This document shows, in pieces, positions 16,805 to 25,900 of a DNA stretch of 37,201 nucleotides. The position numbers were made by a program, and so were the translations under genes. Under the pieces are notes generated by a model. It saw only the letters and a program-made list of their open reading frames with translations, did no database searches and was not told where the DNA came from. The stretch's first letter is position 1, and each line of letters starts with the position of its first letter. Source of the DNA: Mycolicibacterium vinylchloridicum (GTDB lineage: Bacteria > Actinomycetota > Actinomycetes > Mycobacteriales > Mycobacteriaceae); contig NZ_JACBJQ010000049.1 in NCBI RefSeq assembly GCF_013404075.1, positions 1-37,201 on the forward strand, in the 5' to 3' direction.

Positions 16805-17280
16805 GCCCCGCGCAGGTGGCGCAGCGTCAACGCGGTCGACAGCGCGGCGGCGGCGGCCTGCGCGCCCTTGTCCTCGGCCGAACCGGGCAGCCCGGCGCGG
16901 TCGAGTGCCTGCTCCTCGCTGTTGGTGGTCAGCACGCCGTTGGCCACCGGTGTCGACGCATCGAGCGAGACCCGGGTCAGGCCCTGGGTGACGGCATCGC
17001 AGACATAGTCGAAATGTGGTGTCTGGCCACGGATCACGACGCCGAGTGCGACGACCGCGTCATGGGTGCGGGCGAGTTCCTGTGCGACGACCGGGATTTC
17101 GATGGCACCGAGCACACGGACGACGGTCGGGCTGGGCACCCCAGAATCGTCGGCCACCTTGCGGGCGCCGTCGAGCAGCGCGTTGCAGATCTTCGAATGC
17201 CAGGTGCTGGCCACGATCGCCAGTGACAACCCTGAGGCGTCCATCTCCGGAAAGTCCGGGACGCCCGCGCCTCCACTCAT
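16801..17280 (-). CDS. ribH: 6,7-dimethyl-8-ribityllumazine synthase
   Basis: A 159-aa lumazine synthase, the penultimate step of riboflavin synthesis, joining the ribityl-pyrimidine to dihydroxybutanone phosphate. The substrate-binding STWHSKIC lies near residue 25. GAIEIPVVAQ is the phosphate/ribityl loop. ALGVVIRGQTPHFDYVCDAV carries the conserved catalytic-histidine region. It starts two bases after the ribA2 stop and ends in an ATGA overlap with the PH-domain gene. Length is normal for the icosahedral or pentameric enzyme. Confidence 0.96.
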   Translation of the reverse strand: MSGGAGVPDFPEMDASGLSLAIVASTWHSKICNALLDGARKVADDSGVPSPTVVRVLGAIEIPVVAQELARTHDAVVALGVVIRGQTPHFDYVCDAVTQGLTRVSLDASTPVANGVLTTNSEEQALDRAGLPGSAEDKGAQAAAAALSTALTLRHLRGA

Positions 17281-17282
17281 AT

Positions 17283-18560
17283 CTAGAGCGCTCCGCCGAG
17301 GTCGCCCGGCAGCCGGACCGCCTCGTCATAATCGTCGAGCCCGGTCAGGTCGTGACCCATCCGGTCGCGCTTGGTCATCAGATAGCGGATGTTCTCGGCG
17401 TTGGCGCGCACCGGCAGCGGAACCCGCTCGATGATGTGCAGCCCGTAGCCGTCCAGGCCCACCCGCTTGGCCGGGTTGTTGGTCAGCAGCCGCATCGAGC
17501 GCACCCCGAGATCCACCAGGATCTGCGCGCCGATGCCGTAGTCGCGGGCGTCGGCGGGCAGCCCGAGCTCAAGGTTGGCGTCCACGGTGTCGGCGCCGGC
17601 GTCCTGCAGCTGGTAGGCCTGCAGTTTGTGCATCAGGCCGATGCCGCGGCCTTCATGCCCGCGCATGTAGAGCACGATGCCCCGGCCCTCACGGGCCACC
17701 ATCGCCAGTGCGGCATCCAACTGGGGGCCGCAGTCGCACCGCCGCGAACCGAAGACGTCGCCGGTCAGGCATTCGGAGTGCACGCGCACCAGGACGTCGT
17801 GGCCGTCGTTCTCCGGCCCGGCGATATCACCCTTGACCAGCGCGACGTGCTCCACCTCTTCATAGATGCTGGAGTAGCCGACCGCCCGGAACTCGCCGTG
17901 CCGGGTCGGGATGCGCGCCTCGGCGATCCGCTCGATGTGCTTTTCGTGCTTGCGCCGCCACTCGATGAGATCGGCGATGGAGATCAGGGCCAGGTCGTGT
18001 TCGTCGGCGAAGACCCGCAGCTCATCAGTCTGGGCCATCGAACCGTCGTCCTTCTGGCTGACGATTTCACAGATGGCGCCGGCGGGCTGCAGACCGGCCA
18101 GCCGGGCCAGGTCCACGGCGGCCTCGGTGTGACCGGGACGGCGCAGGACGCCACCGTCCTTGGCGCGCAGCGGAACGACATGGCCGGGCTTGGTGAAGTC
18201 CTCCGCGACGCTGGCGGGATCAGCCAGTAGACGCATGGTCGTGGCTCGGTCAGCCGCCGAAATACCAGTCCCCACACCAATTTTGGCATCCACTGTGACG
18301 GTGTAGGCGGTGCCGTGCTTGTCCTGGTTCACCGCATACATGGGCAGCAGACCGAGCTTGTCGCAGATCTCGCCGGACAGCGGGACGCACAGATAGCCCG
18401 AGGTGTAGCGGACCATGAACGCGACCAGTTCCGGTGTCGCCTTCTCGGCGGCGAAGATCAGGTCGCCCTCGTTCTCACGGTCTTCGTCATCGATGACGAC
18501 GACGGCCTTACCTGCCGCGATATCGGCAACCGCCCGTTCGACGGTGTCCAGCCTCGTCAT
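17283..18560 (-). CDS. ribA2: Bifunctional DHBP synthase / GTP cyclohydrolase II
   Basis: A 425-aa fusion enzyme that feeds both branches of riboflavin synthesis. The N-terminal RibB half has DDEDRENEGDLIF (from about residue 25) and TSGYLCVPL. The C-terminal RibA half has the zinc-cysteine set HSECLTGDVFGSRRCDCGPQ (near 260) and MRGHEGRGIGL. The same domain order and length occur in M. tuberculosis RibA2. The frame continues upstream to 18731 without family similarity, so the ATG at 18560 is chosen. It is followed by ribH after two bases. The upstream 201 bases separate it from the giant repeat-protein gene. No FMN riboswitch consensus is visible there; the region holds an ACGTACGT palindrome at 18682-18689. 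Confidence 0.96.
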   Translation of the reverse strand: MTRLDTVERAVADIAAGKAVVVIDDEDRENEGDLIFAAEKATPELVAFMVRYTSGYLCVPLSGEICDKLGLLPMYAVNQDKHGTAYTVTVDAKIGVGTGISAADRATTMRLLADPASVAEDFTKPGHVVPLRAKDGGVLRRPGHTEAAVDLARLAGLQPAGAICEIVSQKDDGSMAQTDELRVFADEHDLALISIADLIEWRRKHEKHIERIAEARIPTRHGEFRAVGYSSIYEEVEHVALVKGDIAGPENDGHDVLVRVHSECLTGDVFGSRRCDCGPQLDAALAMVAREGRGIVLYMRGHEGRGIGLMHKLQAYQLQDAGADTVDANLELGLPADARDYGIGAQILVDLGVRSMRLLTNNPAKRVGLDGYGLHIIERVPLPVRANAENIRYLMTKRDRMGHDLTGLDDYDEAVRLPGDLGGAL

Positions 18561-18740
18561 CCTTGCCGCCTGCCCATTTCTCACTCGACGCACCTGACAC
18601 TCAGTATGAACCACCCGAGGCCGACGACTATTGCCCGTCCTGCTCAGCGGCGAATATCTGCAGGCCAGCCGCCGCGGTGTGACGTACGTGACAAGACGGA
18701 CGCGGGGTGAACGGCCGAGATACCGGCCCATGCCACGCCG

Positions 18741-18756
18741 CCCCAGCTGGCGGGGG
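18741..18756 (-). terminator. GC hairpin downstream of the first repeat-protein gene
   Basis: CCCC (18741-18744) can pair with GGGG (from 18752) around a short loop that contains the palindrome CCAGCTGG. It lies 6 bases beyond the stop of the gene ending at 18762. There is no U-tract, so termination is only possible, not shown. Confidence 0.3.
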
Positions 18757-18761
18757 TCTAA

Positions 18762-21700
18762 TTAATTACCCGTGCTCGTGCTGGTGTTGTTCCACGTCTT
18801 CCACACCCGGGTCGGGTAGGTGTTGTCGATGACACCGTTGACGACACGGTAGTAACCGTCGTAGACGGTATAGGTCTGGATACCGGTGTTCTGTGTACCC
18901 GCGCCGTTGCTGTTGCCAGTCCAACTGAAGGTGTGCTGGTTGCCCGAGTTGATGGTCACGGACCCCCTACTGAGGGTGTACCACGGGTTGCCCGTGCCGT
19001 CGTTCGACGTGTTCAGAGCCCCGCTGAGCGAGTCACCGTCGGGATCGCCCATGGTCGCAGTCACCGTGCACGTGCCAAACGCACACGCCGGGCTGTTGGT
19101 CGACATCGTCGGCGAGCTGTTGACCGCCCAGACGGGCACCGTCACCTTCACCGTGCTGGTGCCGCCGTAGCCGTCGGTCACCGTGACGTTGAACCAGTCC
19201 GCCGTCGTCGTCCCGGACGCTCCGATCCTGGCCGCGGCGTGGTAGTACGACACGTTGGCCTTGGTGATCGAATACGACAGCGTCCCATTGGCATTCACAG
19301 TCACGGTGCCACCGTTGGCTGTCGTGATGGTGGCGCCCGGGGCCAGCGCGACCACCGAGCCAGTGCCGTCGTACTTGTTGTTCACGTACAGCGTGTCACC
19401 GTCGGTGTCGGAGTACGTGATCGTGATTCCAGTGAGTGTCTGCGTGAACGTGCCGGTGTTGTACGACCCCGGCGCAGTCATCGCAGTCGTCGCGGAATTG
19501 CCGGTGGCGGACGTACCGTTGACCGTGACCGTTGGTGCGTTGTTGCTCACCGACGGAGCCACGTTGATCGTTGCGATGATCACCGACTTGCCGGTGGCAT
19601 CGGTGGCCCTGATTGTGAACGAATCGTTCGGAGTCGTGCTGTGGCCCAGCCCCGCGGTGCGGGTGTAGGTGTAGGTGCCGTTGGCGTTGACGATCACGCT
19701 GCCCTTCGAGGGGCCGGCGCCCAGGCTGTAGGTCAGGCCCAGCCCGGTATCGCCGGCCGGAACGTTGAGCGAGCCGGTCGTGACACCCGCCGTCGTGTTC
19801 GTGTTCGTCTGCGGTGACGGTGTCGTCAGCCCGCTCAGGGTGACCGTCGCCGTGCTGGTTCCACCGTGGCCGTCGTTCACCTGTACCTGGAAAGTGTCCG
19901 ACGTGACCCCGGATTTGGGAATGTAGGTGAACGAGGTGCCGCTCATCGTGATGATGCCGCCATTGGAACCGTAGACCGAACCACCTGTCGCACCGACCAG
20001 GGTGTAGGTCAGACCGTCGCCGTCGTCGTCGGAGCCGTTCGAAATGGTGCCGCGCACGACGCCGAGGCCGCTGGTGCTAGAACTGCTTACACCGCCGCTC
20101 AAAGTCGGTGCGGCGTTTTGCTTTTCGATGGGAATGCCGTAGGTCACGTTGGTCGTGCCGCCGAAGGCGTCACTGACCGCGATCGTGAACGTGTCACCGG
20201 GGTCGCCGTCAGCGGCGTGGTCGTGCCAGTAGCTGTCCGACACACCGAACCACGCGTACTTCTGGTTCGTGTAGGTGAACGTGCCGTTGGCGTTGACGGT
20301 GATCGTCCCGCCCTGAGCGGTGTTGTAGGTGCCGGCCGCCCAGGTGAGCGGATCGCCTTCGGCGTCAGTCGCTTTCAGCGTGCCGGACGTATCCTGCCGG
20401 TCGTACGGACCGACGATGCGCGACAGCGCCGAACTGGCCACCGTCACACCGTTACCCACCGGCGCGCTGTTGGACACCGTCGGGTTGACGTTGACCACCG
20501 CGATGGTCGTCGTTTTTCCGCTGCTGTCGGTTCCGAGGATCGTGAAGGAGTCCTGCGTCGGCTGCGTGTGACCGGCCGCCGTGCGGGTGTAGGTGAAGGT
20601 GCCGTTGGCATTCAGGATTACGGTGCCGCGCAACGGGTTGGGGGCGGTTCCGATGCTGTAGGTCAACAACCCGGTGTCGCTGCCGTTGTTCAGGCTCCCG
20701 GTGACCGTACCCGTCGTCGGGTTCGTGGTCGTGACGGGCGATGCCGAACTCACGGGCACAGACACCGTCGTCGTATAGGTGTGACCGAAGCTGTCGGTGC
20801 TCGTCAGCTGGAACGAGTCCGTCGTCGCACTCGACGACCGGTTCGGGACGTAGGTGTAGGCCCCGGTGGTCGGGTTGAGTTTGATGATGCCGCCGTTGGC
20901 GGTGTACGCCGATCCCCCGCTGGCGCCGACCAGCGAATAGGTCATCGGGTTGTCCGGGTTGTTCGGGGCCGAGACGGTGCCGCGAACCACACCCATCGGC
21001 GAGGTGCTGCCGACTGTATTGGTCAGCGACCCGACGGCCTGGTTGTAGTAGACGGTCACGGTGACTGTCTTCGTCGTCTCGTTACCGTTCGGCATGTACG
21101 GCTTGGACACGCTGATCTGACCGTCGCCCTGGGCGAGCACGGTCATGGTGAACGTCAATGTCTTCGGAGACTTGTCGCTGGACAAGGGATTCCAGTCCCA
21201 CACGGTCCAGTTCATCCGCCCGTTGGTGCCATCGACCACGGTGACGGTGAACCGGCTGTCGTTGGGCTCGGTGAAACCGTATGAGGTGATCGGGTCGCCG
21301 TCGGCGTCGTAGAACTGCACGTATCCGGAGACGGTCGTGCCGCTTCCGTTCGGCAGGTGCTGACTGGTCTGCTGCATGTCGGTCACGACGGGCTGGTGAT
21401 CGGTTGCGACGTCGGCGAAGCGCCGGAAGATCGCGACCACGACGACATACATGGCCAGCGACACCGGGTTCGGCGACGGGCCGATGTCGATTGTCATGTC
21501 CAGAACACTCGCGGGGGCGAGGAAGGCCGACCTCGCCGCTCCGATGACGCCGTCCAGGTCATTCGCGGTGAGCCCGTTGATCACGGGGTTCGCTGCGATA
21601 TCCTGCAACGCGCCGGCGAGGCTCACCGCCTCGGCGATCCAGTGGTTGATGTCGACAGTCTGCGACGTGTTCATCAGGACGATGGCACCCGCGAGGACGG

Positions 21701-22580
21701 CGGCTGTCACCGACGCCGGCGTGATCGTCGAGGGCGCGCCGTCCACCATCTTGAACGGTGGCACGAACTGGTCCAACAGGGTCGCCAGGCCGTTGAGCCC
21801 GTAGGAGAGCCGGTCGGCCACGATCGAGGGCTTGAAGAACCCGTTCAAGAATGTGACCGGGAACTTGAGCCAGCCGTTGGCCGCAGTGAGCGGGGCCGCC
21901 ATCAGCGCGTCGAGCTGCGCCGCCCAGGCATCGAGCGTGGTCTGGATGTCGTACTGCGCCGGGGTGGTGATCGGACCCGCGCCGTCCTGAACAGCGTTGA
22001 GGTCGCCGTCCATCGAGTATGCGGCGGCCGACGGGGCAACGGCCGACCTGGCGGACGTCGACTTCCGGATCGGGGTGGTCGTGGTGGTCGTCGACGTGCC
22101 GTCGGTGGTCGAGTCGACATCATCAGTCGTATCGCTAACACCGGTCGTCGTGGTGGTGTCCGTCGAAGTTGTTGTGGTGGTGGATGATTCGGTCGGCAAC
22201 GGCGTGGCGGTCGCGGTGGGGATCCGGGCCGAGCCCACCGACCGCACAGTCACCGAGGACCCGCCGTTGGAGTCCACAGCCGGGGCCTTGGCCGTCGAGC
22301 GGGTGCGCGCGCTCCCCGCGGATCCGTTTGTGCGCTTGGGGCCCGAGGCCTGGCTCGAATTGCTCCCGCCATTGCTCGCCGAATGCGATGCCGATCCAGA
22401 ATCCGATGATCCGCCATCGGTCGAGGCAGCGGCCACGCCGTGTCCGACACCGACCGCCAGTCCCAGGCCGACCGCGGCCGCGACGATCCCGTTCTGAGCG
22501 GCCCGCCTGCCGTTGTTCGCCGCCTGCTTGCGGTGGCGGGCAGCCTGCTTCCGGTGGCGACCCACCCGCTTGTTACTCAC
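18762..22580 (-). CDS. Giant secreted Ig-like/VCBS-type repeat protein, paralogue A
   Basis: A 1272-aa predicted surface or secreted protein. The GTG at 22580 is chosen because GGGAG (22586-22590) lies five bases ahead. A long basic N-region with GRHRK twice-like repeats precedes a hydrophobic core (about residues 28-50) ending at an AAA-type signal-peptidase site. A Ser/Thr/Gly-rich linker (about 52-200) includes Thr runs. A helical module (about 203-395) ends with RRFADVA. Tandem Ig-like repeats (about 400-1160) carry VNANGTFTYT-type strands and DADGDP, DDDGDG and DTDGDT sites that look calcium-binding. The C-terminal domain (about 1160-1272) has CAFGTC, TVYDGYY and a final TGN. I see no LPXTG, RTX nonapeptide or membrane anchor. 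The likely role is adhesion or cell-surface structure; this is inference. Confidence 0.85.
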   Translation of the reverse strand: MSNKRVGRHRKQAARHRKQAANNGRRAAQNGIVAAAVGLGLAVGVGHGVAAASTDGGSSDSGSASHSASNGGSNSSQASGPKRTNGSAGSARTRSTAKAPAVDSNGGSSVTVRSVGSARIPTATATPLPTESSTTTTTSTDTTTTTGVSDTTDDVDSTTDGTSTTTTTTPIRKSTSARSAVAPSAAAYSMDGDLNAVQDGAGPITTPAQYDIQTTLDAWAAQLDALMAAPLTAANGWLKFPVTFLNGFFKPSIVADRLSYGLNGLATLLDQFVPPFKMVDGAPSTITPASVTAAVLAGAIVLMNTSQTVDINHWIAEAVSLAGALQDIAANPVINGLTANDLDGVIGAARSAFLAPASVLDMTIDIGPSPNPVSLAMYVVVVAIFRRFADVATDHQPVVTDMQQTSQHLPNGSGTTVSGYVQFYDADGDPITSYGFTEPNDSRFTVTVVDGTNGRMNWTVWDWNPLSSDKSPKTLTFTMTVLAQGDGQISVSKPYMPNGNETTKTVTVTVYYNQAVGSLTNTVGSTSPMGVVRGTVSAPNNPDNPMTYSLVGASGGSAYTANGGIIKLNPTTGAYTYVPNRSSSATTDSFQLTSTDSFGHTYTTTVSVPVSSASPVTTTNPTTGTVTGSLNNGSDTGLLTYSIGTAPNPLRGTVILNANGTFTYTRTAAGHTQPTQDSFTILGTDSSGKTTTIAVVNVNPTVSNSAPVGNGVTVASSALSRIVGPYDRQDTSGTLKATDAEGDPLTWAAGTYNTAQGGTITVNANGTFTYTNQKYAWFGVSDSYWHDHAADGDPGDTFTIAVSDAFGGTTNVTYGIPIEKQNAAPTLSGGVSSSSTSGLGVVRGTISNGSDDDGDGLTYTLVGATGGSVYGSNGGIITMSGTSFTYIPKSGVTSDTFQVQVNDGHGGTSTATVTLSGLTTPSPQTNTNTTAGVTTGSLNVPAGDTGLGLTYSLGAGPSKGSVIVNANGTYTYTRTAGLGHSTTPNDSFTIRATDATGKSVIIATINVAPSVSNNAPTVTVNGTSATGNSATTAMTAPGSYNTGTFTQTLTGITITYSDTDGDTLYVNNKYDGTGSVVALAPGATITTANGGTVTVNANGTLSYSITKANVSYYHAAARIGASGTTTADWFNVTVTDGYGGTSTVKVTVPVWAVNSSPTMSTNSPACAFGTCTVTATMGDPDGDSLSGALNTSNDGTGNPWYTLSRGSVTINSGNQHTFSWTGNSNGAGTQNTGIQTYTVYDGYYRVVNGVIDNTYPTRVWKTWNNTSTSTGN
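19116..19526. repeat. 411-bp block nearly identical to 23280-23690 (copy in paralogue A)
   Basis: The block aligns to 23280-23690 with no gap; I count about 41 mismatches in 411 positions, near 90% identity. It encodes the last Ig-like repeat, from NGTSATGNSATTAM to PVWAVNS. Elsewhere the two genes match only as related protein domains. This fits recent duplication or gene conversion of one domain. Confidence 0.85.
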
Positions 22581-22659
22581 CGAATCTCCCGACGCGACCG
22601 ATGGGTGACGCAGACCGCACACGCGGGTGCACGGAGACGAACGTCACTTGAACCGAGCC

Positions 22660-22691
22660 GCAACGTAACACTAGTTACCGGGTTTTGCCAA
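22660..22691 (-). promoter_or_regulatory. Promoter of repeat-protein A, shared element with B
   Basis: On the minus strand the element reads TTGGCA, 18 bases, then TACGTT, with TG one base before the -10 (extended -10). The 12-mer GTGTTACGTTGC (22660-22671) and TTGGCAAAA (22683-22691) recur in front of paralogue B with one base less between them. It lies about 80 bases before the GTG. A SigA-type promoter is likely. The neighbouring GTAAC/GTTAC inverted repeat (22665-22678) could bind a regulator. Confidence 0.65.
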
Positions 22692-22737
22692 AGCTTGTCT
22701 CAGTCAAATTTCGCGTAAACGCGCCCAACAGGGATTT

Positions 22738-22768
22738 TGTCGAAAAATATCCACATTCGTGTCGAAAA
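22738..22768. repeat. Two TGTCGAAAA direct repeats, 22-bp period
   Basis: Exact 9-base copies lie at 22738-22746 and 22760-22768, spaced two helical turns apart and about 50 to 75 bases upstream of the -35 of repeat-protein gene A. That is a plausible place for an activator. They are absent from the matching region of gene B. Confidence 0.4.
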
Positions 22769-22900
22769 CGGGTGCTGAGTAGTTGCACAGCACGGCATAC
22801 ACAGCAAATGTTCACGCACGTAAACGGCGATCGGACCGGACAGTAAGCGTCCCGCTGACGGCAGGCGCGACCGAGCCAGCGGCGTCACCTGTGGAAACAC

Positions 22901-22928
22901 CGCGACGAAGGTCGATGACGGCGTCGCG
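22901..22928 (-). terminator. Hairpin directly after the stop of repeat-protein gene B
   Basis: CGCGACG (22901-22907) and CGTCGCG (22922-22928) form a perfect 7-bp stem with a 14-base loop, immediately after the TAG of the gene ending at 22929. The trailing GTGTTTCC is only weakly U-rich. It may be a mycobacterial type of terminator lacking a U-tract, or an mRNA 3'-end stabiliser. Confidence 0.45.
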
Positions 22929-25900
22929 CTAGTTGCCGGTGGTCGTGTTGCCGGAATTGGCGGCCCATTGCACCCAGAACTTCGCCGGGGTGCCGACGTT
23001 GGCCACACCGTTGGTGACCGTGTAGTAGCCGTCGTAGACGGTGAAGGTATTGGCGGTCGCCGTGGTACCGAAGGTGCCGCCGGCAGCCCACGAGATGGTG
23101 GTCACGCCAGAGCCCCATACGGTGACAGACCCGGCGGCGAGGGTGTAGCCGGCGCCGGCGCCGGGGGTTATCGCGTTGTTGGGAATGCTGTCGCCATCCG
23201 TATCACTGACCGTCATCCCGCCCCTCGTGCAGAGGTAGAAGGCGCAGGTGGGGCCGCCGTAGCCGCTGATCGTTGGCGCGCTGTTGACCGCCCAGACCGG
23301 CACCGTCACCTTGACCGTGCTCGTTCCGCCGAACCCGTCGGTCACCGTGACGTTGAACCAGTCGGCCACCGCGGTCCCCGAAGCCCCGATCCTGGCCGCC
23401 TCGTGGTAGTACGACACGTTGGCCTTGGTGATCGAATACGACAGCGTCCCATTGGCATTCACGGTCACGGTGCCGCCATTGGCCGTGGTGATGGTGGCAC
23501 CCGGGGCCAGGGCGACCGCCGAACCGGTGCCGTCGTACTTGTTGTTCACATACAGCGCGTCACCATCGGAGTCGGAATACGTGATCGTGATTCCAGTGAG
23601 CGTCTGCGTGAACGTGCCGGTGTTGTAGGACCCCGGCCCAGACATGGCGGTCGTCGCGGAATTGCCGGTAGCGGACACCCCGTTGACCGTCAGGGTCGGC
23701 GCGCTGTTCGCGACGGTCGGTGTCACGGTGATGGTCGCGATGATCACTGACCGCCCGGTGGCGTTCTCGGTCGCCGTGATGGTGAACGTGTCGGTCGGGG
23801 ACGTGCTGTGCCCGAGGGCGGCGTTGCGGGTGTAGGTGAATGCACCCGTCGAGGTCACCACGGTCGGCGTGCCGACCTTGGTCCCGTCGGCACCCAGGCT
23901 GTAGGTCCACCCACTGGTGTTCCCCGTCGTATTCAGTTGTCCGGTAACCACATTCACCGTCGAGGTGTTGACACTCGTCACCGGTGACGGCGTGGTCAAC
24001 CCGGAAAGGTTGTAGGTCGCCGTCGTGACGCCGCCGTGGCCGTCGTTCACCTGCACCTGGAACGAGTCCGACGTCACCCCCACCTTCGGTACGTAGGTGA
24101 ATGAGGTTCCGGTCAGCTTGACGATGCCGCCGTTGGCGGTATAGGCCGATCCCCCGGAGCCACCGACGAGACTGTAGGTGAGGCTGTCGCCGTCATCATC
24201 CGAACCGGTGTTGATGCTGCCGCGCCGGATGCCCAGCACATCGACGGTCGGAGTCCCGTTGAACGTTCCCGCCAATGTCGGCGCGGCGTTGAGCTTCGCG
24301 ATCGGGATCCCGTACGTCACCGCGGTGGTGGCGCCGAAGGCATCGGTGACGTTGATGGTGAAGAGATCCCCGGGGTCACCGTCGACAGCGTGATCGTGCC
24401 AGTAGCTGCTGTGGATTCCGAACGGAGCGAATTTGGACTGCGAATAGGTGAAGGACCCGGACGCGGTAACCGTCACCGTGCCGCCCTGCGCGGTCGTGTA
24501 GGTACCGGCAGTGTAGGTCACCGGGTCGCCGTCGGCGTCTGACGAATGCAGTGCGCCTGTCGTGTTCTGCTCGTCGGACGGACCGCCCCACACGTTGTAG
24601 GTCGGCGCCCCGACGGGCGAGTCGGTGGTCACACCGGTACCCACCGGCGCGCTGTTGACCACCGCAGGTGTGACGGCCAGTTTCAGGGTCACCGTGCGGC
24701 CACTGGCGTCGGTGGCGATCACGGTGATCACATCGCTGTTCGCCGTGGTACGGCCCACGCTCGAGGTGTAGGTGAACGAGCCGGTGACGGGGTTGAAGGA
24801 CGTCACCGTGCCCTTCGTCGGACTGGCGCCCAGGGCATAACTGGTGAAGAGGCCGGCATCACCGCTGGGAACCGGCACAGAACCGGTCACGACATACGGC
24901 GTCGAGGTGTTCAGATTGCCCGGAGTGATCGACGTCGTGTTCGGCACCGTGACCGTGGCGATGGTGGTGCCGCCGTGGCCGTCGGTCATCTGCACCTGGA
25001 AGCTCTGCGTAGCACCGGCCGTCGCCGACGAAACATAGGTGAAGGCGCCGGTGGTCGGATTCAGCGTGATGATGCCGCCGTTGCCGGCGCCGTTCTTGGT
25101 GTAGCCGGAGTTGTTGTTCAGGCCGTTGACCGACGAGCCGACCAGTGAGTACGTCAACGTGTCACCGTTGGAGTCGCTGCCGCCGACACTGCCGCGCACC
25201 ACGCCAAGCCCGTCGGCGGCGCCCATCGTGGGAGACGATGTGGGATTGGCGTTCGACCCGTCGATGATCTGGATCTTGAAGGTGAGCGTGTACTCGACAC
25301 CGTCCGCCGAGGTCACCGGGATATTCACGGTGTCGTATCTGTCGGCCTCGTTTTCCGACGTGGCTCTGTGGAAGAACGCCGCGCCGGGCAACGTGTTGGT
25401 GTAGGTGAATCCCCCACCACTGGTGTTGATCGTGACCAGCCCGCCGCCCGCCGAGGTGTACGTTCCGAGTAGCGACGTCCCGAAGTCCACCGATCTGCCG
25501 TCGGGATCCACCGCGTGGAACGTGCCCGCCGCATATTCGGAGCGAGTGCTGTCACCGCCCAAACTCAGTGTGTAGAGCCAACTGTCGTAGGTCGTGCTCG
25601 TCGTGAACGTGGTCAGAACGGCCACTTCCTGGAACCGCTTGTACATGGCAACCAGCACGACGCAAGTCACGACCGTGAACGGATTGACCTGCGCCGCAGT
25701 CCAGGTCGGCAGCGTGATGTCCCAGGCCCGAGTCGGGTCGTAGTACGCGCCACCGTCGCTGAGCCCGAATGTCAATATGGCTGCAGCCTGCGCGGCGGCG
25801 ATCTTGGTTTCCAGACTGGTGGAGTTCGTCAGATCAGCCCTGGTGACCGTGGCACCGGTAGTCGCCTTGATGACATCGATCTCCCACTGGGCCGGGTCAT

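Larger units (their letters stand above)
22581..22928. other. Intergenic region between the two repeat-protein genes
   Basis: These 348 bases hold no gene I can support and are clearly richer in A+T than the flanks. From right to left on the minus strand they contain a post-stop hairpin of paralogue B, a second possible stem (22852-22857 with 22877-22882), two TGTCGAAAA direct repeats, the promoter of paralogue A, and an untranslated leader of roughly 70 bases. Confidence 0.6.

Noticed and set aside
18561..18761. Possible FMN riboswitch upstream of ribA2
   Set aside because: I looked for the conserved AGGG/GGGGUGAAA-type segments and found none; ribC also appears leaderless.
19866..21284. 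472-codon plus-strand open frame inside repeat-protein gene A
   Set aside because: It is the mirror of Thr/Val/Gly-rich repeat coding on the minus strand, gives Arg/Val/Gly-rich sequence without motifs, and has no ribosome-binding site.
22660..22680. MtrA-type binding site (GTAAC repeats)
   Set aside because: GTAAC/GTTAC elements are present before gene A, but only a single GTAACA is present before gene B and I cannot verify the consensus; the promoter reading explains the shared bases better.
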